Under the pieces are notes generated by a model, which ran no database searches, had not been told where the DNA came from, and saw nothing but the letters and a program-made list of their open reading frames with translations. A stretch of DNA of 5,132 nt, taken from assembly GCA_051745265.1 (NCBI GenBank), contig JBNJDW010000139.1:1-5132 (forward strand). The letters run 5' to 3'. The DNA comes from JBNJDW01 sp051745265 (lineage in GTDB: Bacteria > Pseudomonadota > Alphaproteobacteria > Micavibrionales > CSBR16-224). This document shows positions 1-4,751 of the stretch, piece after piece. Within the stretch, counting starts at the first letter, position 1. Every line of letters starts with the position of its first letter. The position numbers and the translations under genes are program-made.

Positions 1-845
1 TTATCCGACATCGAACATTCAGTGACCATGACCACGCGCCCCGGCTGGTGATCATGGACGTAATCGCTCATCGCCTTGGTCGATCCGGAGAAATCAGCTT
101 CGGCGACGACCTCGGGCGGGCATTCGGGATGGGCCAGCACCACGGCATCGGGCCAGGCCTTGCGGAAGGCGCGGATATTATCCGGGGTAAAGCGTTCATG
201 CACTTCACAGCTGCCGGCATAGGTCAGAATCTTCTTCTGCGTCTGTTTGGCAATATTGGCCGCCAGATACTGGTCGGGGATCATCAGCACCGTGTCGGAG
301 TCAAAACTCTCGACAATTTTCAGCGCATTCGATGATGTGCAGCAGATATCGGACTCGGCCTTGACCTCGGCAGAGGTATTGACATAGGTGACAATCGGCA
401 CGCCCGGATATTGGGCGCGCAGCATGCGGACGTCTTCGGCGGTGATCGAGCTTGCCAGCGAACAGCCGGCCTCCATATCGGGGATCAGTACGGTTTTATC
501 CGGGCTGAGAATTTTTGACGTTTCAGCCATAAAATGAACCCCGGCCTGGATAATCACCTTGGCATCGACTTTGGCCGCCTGCTGGGCCAGTTGCAGGCTG
601 TCACCGGCATAATCGGCAACGCAGTTAAAAATCTCCGGCGTCATATAGTTGTGGGCCAGAATCACCGCGTTCTTTTGTTTTTTCAGGCGGTTGATTTCAT
701 AGATATAGGGGGCATAGGCCTGCCATTCGATTTCGGGGATGACTTTTTTAACCCGCTCATACAATGGCGCGGTCGCCCGGGCGATTTCAGGGGTATAGGT
801 TAAATCGGTCTGGGTTTCATGTCTTTCCAACAGGGTCGTATTCAT
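1..845 (-). CDS. nadA: quinolinate synthase NadA (C-terminus cut by window edge)
   Basis: NadA condenses iminoaspartate with dihydroxyacetone phosphate to give quinolinate, the second step of de novo NAD synthesis, using an oxygen-sensitive [4Fe-4S] cluster in the cytoplasm. The visible 281 codons read without interruption. Family signatures are AHNYMTPEI (residues 64-72), GDSLQLAQQA (81-90), MAETSKIL (106-113), MEAGCSLA (124-131), YVNTSAEVKAESDICCTSSN (154-173) and GSCEVHERF (211-219). Cys128 and Cys213 fit the first two cluster ligands, with the 85-residue spacing I recall for Thermotoga NadA. The third ligand, normally in a C-x2-C-P motif, should lie just past the left edge; Cys277 in TECSMSD is not that ligand. 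The ATG at 845-843 has AAAGGA (858-853) seven bases upstream. In many bacteria nadB and nadC follow, which here would be off the window. Identification is very secure. Confidence 0.97.
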   Translation of the reverse strand, partial: MNTTLLERHETQTDLTYTPEIARATAPLYERVKKVIPEIEWQAYAPYIYEINRLKKQKNAVILAHNYMTPEIFNCVADYAGDSLQLAQQAAKVDAKVIIQAGVHFMAETSKILSPDKTVLIPDMEAGCSLASSITAEDVRMLRAQYPGVPIVTYVNTSAEVKAESDICCTSSNALKIVESFDSDTVLMIPDQYLAANIAKQTQKKILTYAGSCEVHERFTPDNIRAFRKAWPDAVVLAHPECPPEVVAEADFSGSTKAMSDYVHDHQPGRVVMVTECSMSD

Positions 846-872
846 CACAGTATCCTTTCGACTCGGTTTTTA

Positions 873-889
873 ATGCTCATTATGAGTAT
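873..889. promoter_or_regulatory. operator-like palindrome, copy 1, at the nadA start point
   Basis: The sequence ATGCTCATTATGAGTAT is an odd-length palindrome centred on base 881, with seven of eight arm positions complementary and an uninterrupted CTCAT-T-ATGAG core. It lies just downstream of the predicted -10 box, over the expected transcription start of nadA. A dimeric repressor bound here would block initiation. Alphaproteobacterial NAD regulators such as NadQ or NrtR are candidates by context only; I could not compare the motif with theirs. Confidence 0.55.
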
Positions 890-890
890 A

Positions 891-920
891 AATATAATGC
901 TCTATTCGAGTATAAGTCAA
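891..920 (-). promoter_or_regulatory. nadA promoter (sigma70-type)
   Basis: Read on the minus strand, TTGACT (920-915) is a 5/6 match to a -35 box and TATATT (896-891) a 5/6 match to a -10 box, separated by 18 bp. Transcription would start near base 884, giving a leader of about 39 nt before the nadA ATG. Both operator-like repeats overlap this promoter, which suggests repression. The start site is predicted, not shown. Confidence 0.6.
897..913. promoter_or_regulatory. operator-like palindrome, copy 2, in the nadA -35/-10 spacer
   Basis: ATGCTCTATTCGAGTAT is a weaker palindrome (six of eight arm positions) centred on base 905, exactly 24 bp from copy 1. The enclosing 21-base windows 871-891 and 895-915 are identical at 17 positions, with every difference in the central few bases. 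The shared parts are the flanks and the CTC-N5-GAG core. It sits almost entirely inside the spacer of the predicted nadA promoter. Confidence 0.5.
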
Positions 921-970
921 GATATTTTTTCAAGTTTTCGGATTGCGGTTTAAATATATGGTCATTGGGC

Positions 971-976
971 TATACT
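971..976 (+). promoter_or_regulatory. candidate -10 box for kdsB, possibly leaderless
   Basis: TATACT is a 5/6 match to TATAAT and ends seven bases before the kdsB ATG at 983, so initiation there would start the message at or next to the start codon. No Shine-Dalgarno sequence is visible between 963 and 982, which agrees with a leaderless transcript. The -35 region is poor: TTTAAA at 949-954 with a 16-bp spacer is the best I see. An alternative start from the TAAATA stretch near 951 would leave a leader of about 20 nt, still without a ribosome binding site. Confidence 0.3.
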
Positions 977-982
977 ATCGGC

Positions 983-1786
983 ATGAAAACAGCGCTTATC
1001 ATACCGGCCCGCTACGGGTCTTCGCGTTTTCCCGGCAAACCGCTGGCCATGCTGGGCGGCAAAACCATGCTGGCGCGGGTGTTGGATGTTGCCAAACATG
1101 CCAGCGCCGGACGTGATGATATTGATATTCTGGTCGCGACCGAGGATCAGCGCATATGCGATCATGCAAAAGATCTGGGCGCGCAGGCGGTGATGACCCC
1201 GGACAGTTGCCAGACAGGCACCGACCGCGCCTTTGCCGCGCTGGAACAGGCGGGAATCACGCCGGATGTTGTGCTCAACCTGCAGGGGGATGCACCGCTG
1301 ACGCCGCCGCATTTTATCCGCGCCATGATTACGGCCTTTGAACAGGCGCCGATGCCCGATGTGGTCACCCCGGCGGTACGGCTTGACTGGACACAGCTGG
1401 ATGATCTGCGCCGCAGCAAACAGACAACGCCGTTCAGCGGCACATCGGTGATTGTCGATTCCCATGGTTACGCCCTGTGGTTTTCAAAAAATATTATTCC
1501 GGCCATCCGTGATGAAGATAAATGGCGCGCGGCGGAGGACCTTTCCCCGGTTTTGCGGCATATTGGTCTGTATGCTTATAAATTCTCAGCGCTTAAGGCC
1601 TATGTCGGTTTACCGCAAAGCCATTACGAAAAACTGGAAGGCCTGGAACAATTACGCCTGCTTGAGAATGGGTATCGGGTGAAGGTGGTGGTGCTCGAGG
1701 CTGATGGCGCGCCGCTTCATGGCGGTATAGATTCGCCCGAGGATCTGGCCGCGGCCGAGGCTCTGTTACAGGCCCAACGAAAATAA
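983..1786 (+). CDS. kdsB: 3-deoxy-manno-octulosonate cytidylyltransferase (CMP-KDO synthetase)
   Basis: KdsB activates KDO with CTP to CMP-KDO, the donor for lipopolysaccharide inner core or KDO-containing capsule. The 267-residue product is slightly longer than the E. coli enzyme. The nucleotide-binding N-terminus IPARYGSSRFPGKPL (residues 7-21), SCQTGTDR (75-82), NLQGDAPL (99-106), YALWFSKNIIP, RHIGLYAY (192-199), GLEQLRLLENG (220-230) and GIDSPEDL (248-255) follow the family order. Asp103 and Asp250 fit the two metal-binding aspartates. QGDAPL replaces the usual QGDEPL, and PFSGTSVIV stands where E. coli has NPNAVKVV, both features of a divergent alphaproteobacterial subgroup as I remember it. 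The reading frame is open upstream to 764, but that part lies antisense to nadA and the canonical N-terminus begins at 983, so I chose that ATG. The exact sugar substrate, KDO or a relative, is not certain. Confidence 0.92.
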   Translation: MKTALIIPARYGSSRFPGKPLAMLGGKTMLARVLDVAKHASAGRDDIDILVATEDQRICDHAKDLGAQAVMTPDSCQTGTDRAFAALEQAGITPDVVLNLQGDAPLTPPHFIRAMITAFEQAPMPDVVTPAVRLDWTQLDDLRRSKQTTPFSGTSVIVDSHGYALWFSKNIIPAIRDEDKWRAAEDLSPVLRHIGLYAYKFSALKAYVGLPQSHYEKLEGLEQLRLLENGYRVKVVVLEADGAPLHGGIDSPEDLAAAEALLQAQRK

Positions 1787-1789
1787 GGA
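1785..1789 (+). promoter_or_regulatory. ribosome binding site of the phosphatase, overlapping the kdsB stop
   Basis: AAGGA starts within the kdsB TAA (1784-1786) and lies nine bases before the ATG at 1799. This fixes the start of the second gene and suggests that its translation is coupled to kdsB. Confidence 0.6.
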
Positions 1790-1798
1790 TAATATAAG

Positions 1799-2440
1799 AT
1801 GACCAGATTGATCATTGCCCGTCATGGAAATACCTTCGGCCCCGAAGAAACCCCGCTTCGGGTCGGGGCGCGGACCGATCTTGACCTGGTTGCCAGCGGT
1901 ATTGAACAGGCTTTTCAGCTGGGCACCGTGTTGAAAAAGAAAAACCTGCAGCCCACGCGGATTATCGCCGGACCGTTGAAACGGACCTTGAATATGGCGG
2001 AAATTGCCGCCCGCATGTTGGCCGATCCGCCGGTCACGGTTGAGGTTGATGAACGCCTGCGCGAAGTCGATTACGGCCCCGATGAAGGCCAGCCCGAGGA
2101 TAAAGTCATTGCCCGCATTGGCACGGATGCGATCCAAAACTGGGATCAGCACGCCATTGTCCCTGACGGCTGGCAGACCGATCCTGAAAAATCAAAACAG
2201 GACTGGCAGGATCTGGCCGATACGCTGCGACGTGAAAATCCGGGCGAAAATATTTTGATTGTCACCAGTAACGGCATTGCCCGTTTTGCCCCTTATCTGA
2301 CAGGCGATTTTGAAGGCTTTAAGGAAAAATTCCCCTTGAAACTGTCGACCGGGGCGTTTGGCATCCTTGAACATCATGAAGGCCGCTGGCAGGTGCTGGG
2401 TTGGAATGTTAAACCCAAGGACCATTTATCAGCCGCCTGA
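1799..2440 (+). CDS. histidine phosphatase superfamily protein (RHG motif)
   Basis: This 213-residue protein has the phosphoglycerate-mutase-like fold signature. IIARHGNT (5-12) holds the phosphate-accepting His9 and Arg8, PLKRT (59-63) supplies the expected second arginine Arg62, and LREVDYG (87-93) supplies the acidic Glu89. The family's second catalytic histidine, normally in a (S)HGG-like motif, is replaced: the segment reads IVTSNGIARF (154-163), with Asn158 at that place. The rest of the site looks intact, so it may be a specialised phosphatase subgroup and not a dead protein. There is no signal peptide, so it is presumably cytoplasmic. It follows kdsB by 12 nt and is probably co-transcribed, which suggests a substrate linked to KDO or another sugar phosphate; the usual KDO-8-phosphate phosphatase KdsC belongs to the HAD family. 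The fold is secure and the substrate unknown. Confidence 0.88.
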   Translation: MTRLIIARHGNTFGPEETPLRVGARTDLDLVASGIEQAFQLGTVLKKKNLQPTRIIAGPLKRTLNMAEIAARMLADPPVTVEVDERLREVDYGPDEGQPEDKVIARIGTDAIQNWDQHAIVPDGWQTDPEKSKQDWQDLADTLRRENPGENILIVTSNGIARFAPYLTGDFEGFKEKFPLKLSTGAFGILEHHEGRWQVLGWNVKPKDHLSAA

Positions 2441-2510
2441 GACAGCATTTTCAGGATAAAATTCAGTCGCTTTTAGAGATCTATTTTGGGAAGGCTTGTT
2501 TCTGACGGGC
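2441..2510. other. convergent intergenic gap without a clear terminator
   Basis: The phosphatase and the TPR gene converge here. The only dyad I see is CCTGA (2436-2440) with TCAGG (2451-2455) around a ten-base loop; it is short, overlaps the stop codon and has no run of T after it. I see no convincing intrinsic terminator for either strand, so termination may be Rho-dependent or overlapping. Confidence 0.4.
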
Positions 2511-3152
2511 TTATTTCCGGCGCGCGGCGTCGATTTCAGCTTCCAGCGCCGCTTCCTCGGGACAGTTCTGCTTGCCGCAGAGCAGGTAGAGCACATTTAA
2601 CTGCTCGGTCGCCTGCGAAGGCCGGTCAATGTCCAGATAATAGCGTCCCAGCAGATAATTGGCCCCGATATGTTTGTTGTCACGGGCCAGCGCCTTGCGG
2701 ATCTGGTCACCGGCGGCTTTGGTTTGATCCATACCCAGATAGGCCGCGCCCAGCCCGGCAACCGCGTCAATATTACGTGGGTTGCGTTTTAAGATGTCCT
2801 GAAAGACCTGTAAGGCGGCGGTATATTTCTCACGCTTGAGCAAATTGGCGCCATTGGTCAAACCACTGTCGGAAAAGAAATACAGCTGTCTTTTGATCGG
2901 GGCCTGACCGGCAGCGCTTTTTGCAGACTCGTTTTCTGAACCGGCATCTTCCTGCGCGGATTTTTCGGAGTCAGAGCTGTTTTTTTCAGATGCCGAATTT
3001 TCAGATGCCGAATTTTCAGGGGCGATGACATCGATATGGTTCTGGGCGCGTGCCTCATTTAGGGGAACAGCGATCAGTATAGCCACTGCCAGCAGGCAGC
3101 ACAGAAGCAGAATGACAAATGAAAGAGGGGAGCGCGAAAAGCAGCGTGGCAT
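2511..3152 (-). CDS. exported tetratricopeptide-repeat protein with Ser/Glu-rich linker
   Basis: The 213-residue product begins with a basic stretch and a hydrophobic core (about 10-30) ending in ARA|Q at 34-37, a good signal peptidase I site, so it is probably periplasmic. An acidic Ser/Glu/Asn/Lys-rich linker follows (about 45-85) and contains a doubled ENSAS unit. From about 97 to 190 there are roughly three TPR-like helical pairs, including LLKREKYTAALQVFQDILKR-NP (104-125), DAVAGLGAAYLGMDQTKAA and NYLLGRYYLDIDRPSQATEQL. The end carries LLCGKQNCPEE with Cys192 and Cys197, which could form a disulfide. TPRs mediate protein-protein contacts, so a scaffold role is likely. It starts eight bases after the carboxypeptidase gene with GAGGA (3162-3158) overlapping that gene's TGA, so the two are probably translated from one message. 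Partner and exact role are unknown. Confidence 0.85.
   Translation of the reverse strand: MPRCFSRSPLSFVILLLCCLLAVAILIAVPLNEARAQNHIDVIAPENSASENSASEKNSSDSEKSAQEDAGSENESAKSAAGQAPIKRQLYFFSDSGLTNGANLLKREKYTAALQVFQDILKRNPRNIDAVAGLGAAYLGMDQTKAAGDQIRKALARDNKHIGANYLLGRYYLDIDRPSQATEQLNVLYLLCGKQNCPEEAALEAEIDAARRK
2986..3019. repeat. 15-bp tandem repeat, about 2.3 copies, inside the TPR gene
   Basis: TCAGATGCCGAATTT occurs at 2986-3000 and again without change at 3001-3015, followed by a partial TCAG. Fifteen bases keep the frame and encode the doubled ENSAS in the linker of the exported TPR protein. Slippage would lengthen or shorten the linker without breaking the gene. Confidence 0.9.
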
Positions 3153-3157
3153 TTATA

Positions 3158-3162
3158 TCCTC
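3158..3162 (-). promoter_or_regulatory. ribosome binding site of the TPR gene, overlapping the carboxypeptidase stop
   Basis: GAGGA on the minus strand uses the last bases of the upstream TGA and lies five bases from the ATG at 3152-3150. It supports that start codon and translational coupling within the pair. Confidence 0.65.
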
Positions 3163-4498
3163 ACTGACTGGCCAGAACGATACAGTTTTTAAGGATCCGG
3201 CAGCTTTCGACCGCGACATCGCGTTTCAGACCGCTAAAACGGGCCCGGTAAATGGTGCCGGTTTTTGACGTGGCGGTGACAATCTGCGGCTTGACGTTGC
3301 GCACGTAATTCGGTGGTAATTTCTGTGCGGCGGTGCGCAGGGCCTTACTGGAAGATTCATGGGATTCATAGGCGCCGATCTGAACCGACCAGCTTTTTGA
3401 CTGTGCTTTGGCGACAGCGGATTTCTGTGTGGCCGATGCGACTTTGCGCAAACCGCCATTGGTTTGTGACATGCTGTGCATGCTGGCCAATACCTGACGG
3501 GTGGCTTCATTATCGCTATCACCTTCACCGACAACCAGCCCCATCATTTCAAACCCATTGCCACCGATAGAACCGCTGCTGACCTGAGCAACACGTGTTT
3601 TCTGTGCGCCCTGTAAGGACGCATAACCCAGCGCCTCGGGCTTTGGTGACGGCAGCGGCGCTGCGGAGGCTGTGGCATAGGTGATGCGCTTCACTTTTGC
3701 AAAACCTTCATCCATAATCTGGGCCATATGGGCATTACGTGAAGACGAACTGCGGCCGCCGAACACAATACCGATCAGACGTTTCTGCCCGCGCTTTGCC
3801 GAAGCGGCAAGGTTAAAGCCGGCGGCTGAAATATAGCCGGTTTTGATCCCGTCCATACCGGTATAGCTTTTGAGCAGGCCGTTATGGTTATGATAGCTTT
3901 TGCCGCGATATTTAAAATTATTGGTGCTAAAGTAACGGTAATAATCAGGATAGCCGTGGATCAGGGCCTGTGACAGTCGGGCCATATCACGCGCGGTTGA
4001 AACCTGCCTTGGGTCATGCAGGCCCGAGGCATTGCGGAAAACCGTATTACTCATGCCAAGATCACGGGCCCGGCGGGTCATGTCAATGGCGAACTGGCTT
4101 TCTGAACCGGACACAGCCTCCCCAAGGGCGGCGGCGACATCATTGGCGGATTTGGTGACCAGAGAATAAATGGCATCCTCGACCCGGATGGTCGATCCGG
4201 GTTTCAGGCCCAGTTTTGACGGCACCATGCTGGCCGCATGCGGCGAAATCCAGATCCGCTGATTGGGGCTGAGCTCGCCGCTCTCAATGGCATCAAAAAC
4301 CATATACAGGGTCATCATTTTGGTCAGCGAGGCCGGATGCAGTTTTTTATCGGCATAACGTTCGCGCAGGATCATACCGGTATCGGCATCAATGACAATC
4401 GAGGCATATTTGGGATTGGCCATAGCGGCCTGCGGAGTCAAAAGACCACAGACCATCACAAAGGTAATTCCAAATAAAACGAGCCAGTTTTTTGTCAT
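3161..4498 (-). CDS. D-alanyl-D-alanine carboxypeptidase (PBP5/DacA-like, family S11) with C-terminal SPOR domain
   Basis: This class of low-molecular-weight penicillin-binding protein removes the terminal D-Ala from peptidoglycan pentapeptides in the periplasm. The 445-residue protein has a signal peptide (hydrophobic 5-20, cleavage probably AMA|N at 27/28). The three active-site motifs are present: SLTK with Ser57 and Lys60, SAN (117-119) and KTG (219-221) within GMDGIKTGY. A low-complexity linker (about 280-368) leads to a SPOR-type domain (about 369-445) starting SWSVQIGAY and containing YRARFSGL; Cys433 and Cys439 could pair. SPOR domains bind septal peptidoglycan lacking stem peptides. 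There is no C-terminal amphipathic anchor as in E. coli PBP5, so SPOR probably does the targeting. The ATG at 4498 directly begins the signal peptide, with a modest GGAAAA (4512-4507) eight bases upstream. The TPR gene follows at once. Confidence 0.95.
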   Translation of the reverse strand: MTKNWLVLFGITFVMVCGLLTPQAAMANPKYASIVIDADTGMILRERYADKKLHPASLTKMMTLYMVFDAIESGELSPNQRIWISPHAASMVPSKLGLKPGSTIRVEDAIYSLVTKSANDVAAALGEAVSGSESQFAIDMTRRARDLGMSNTVFRNASGLHDPRQVSTARDMARLSQALIHGYPDYYRYFSTNNFKYRGKSYHNHNGLLKSYTGMDGIKTGYISAAGFNLAASAKRGQKRLIGIVFGGRSSSSRNAHMAQIMDEGFAKVKRITYATASAAPLPSPKPEALGYASLQGAQKTRVAQVSSGSIGGNGFEMMGLVVGEGDSDNEATRQVLASMHSMSQTNGGLRKVASATQKSAVAKAQSKSWSVQIGAYESHESSSKALRTAAQKLPPNYVRNVKPQIVTATSKTGTIYRARFSGLKRDVAVESCRILKNCIVLASQ

Positions 4499-4564
4499 CT
4501 CTATAATTTTCCGGTTATTAATATATCCGTTTTTAACGGCTGAATGTTACGCAAACAGTATTCA

Positions 4565-4587
4565 GATACGAGTGTATCATATGATAC
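4565..4587. promoter_or_regulatory. operator-like cluster with a perfect 14-bp palindrome
   Basis: GTATCATATGATAC at 4574-4587 is a perfect palindrome. A further GATAC at 4565-4569 forms a second inverted pair with GTATC at 4574-4578. The three half-sites (4565, 4574, 4583) alternate in orientation at a regular nine-base interval. The palindrome overlaps the best candidate -10 of the carboxypeptidase gene, about 75-90 bp before its start codon. A regulator binding here is inferred; I cannot assign a family. Confidence 0.4.
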
Positions 4588-4631
4588 CTTACAAAGTGTA
4601 AAGGCTATTCATAGGCCTGTCCAGAAAGATT

Positions 4632-4663
4632 GCCTTTAAAATGCCTTTTTTGGCGTTTAAGGC
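4632..4663. other. imperfect stem-loop with a six-T loop
   Basis: The arms GCCTTTAAAATGCC (4632-4645) and GGCGTTTAAGGC (4652-4663) pair over about 12 positions with two single-base bulges around the loop 4646-4651. Neither strand has a T run after the stem, so this is not a classical intrinsic terminator. It could be an RNA fold in an untranslated region or a small palindromic element. Confidence 0.4.
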
Positions 4664-4751
4664 CACAATTCCATGTCAAGGTGTGCGTTACTAAAAATAG
4701 AGGGTGGATATTTATTTCAAGCCCGAAAGTAAAATGAAGCCGTAAAAATAA

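Larger units (their letters stand above)
4499..4751. other. 253-bp intergenic region upstream of the carboxypeptidase gene
   Basis: No convincing gene is visible here. The region is AT-rich and contains several inverted repeats: CCGTT-TTT-AACGG (4527-4539), the GATAC/GTATC cluster (4565-4587), CCTTACA-AAG-TGTAAAGG with one bulge (4587-4604), AGGCTA/TAGGCCT (4602-4618) and a longer stem-loop (4632-4663). A promoter candidate on the minus strand is TTTACA (4603-4598) and TATGAT (4582-4577), but its 15-bp spacer is short. A perfect TTGACA (minus strand, 4679-4674) has no matching -10 box at normal distance. After the stop at 4752 I see no stem followed by a T run, so no intrinsic terminator for the rightmost gene. 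Confidence 0.5.

Noticed and set aside
242..277. NadA Cys277 (TEC motif, encoded near base 15) as the third iron-sulfur ligand
   Set aside because: Spacing from Cys213 is 64 residues, too short compared with about 86-97 in known NadA proteins; the true ligand should lie beyond the left edge.
48..803. Plus-strand open frames at 48-335 and 534-803
   Set aside because: Both lie wholly antisense to nadA, whose minus-strand frame carries clear family motifs.
764..982. In-frame upstream extension of kdsB by 73 codons
   Set aside because: The extension lies antisense to the 5' end of nadA and over its promoter, has no family similarity, and the canonical KdsB N-terminus begins exactly at the ATG at 983.
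962..1465. Minus-strand 167-codon open frame
   Set aside because: It is the antisense shadow of kdsB, rich in Arg, Gly and Cys with no recognisable domain.
1766..2152. Minus-strand 128-codon open frame
   Set aside because: It is antisense to the phosphatase gene, which has the RHG motif and a good ribosome binding site.
3970..4601. Plus-strand open frames antisense to the carboxypeptidase and its leader
   Set aside because: The minus strand encodes all three S11 peptidase motifs; the plus-strand frames have no supporting start signals or domains.
4632..4663. Stem-loop as an intrinsic terminator
   Set aside because: The T run is in the loop, not after the stem, and neither strand has a U tract following it.
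4674..4679. Perfect TTGACA on the minus strand as a promoter for the carboxypeptidase gene
   Set aside because: No acceptable -10 box follows at 15-19 bp.
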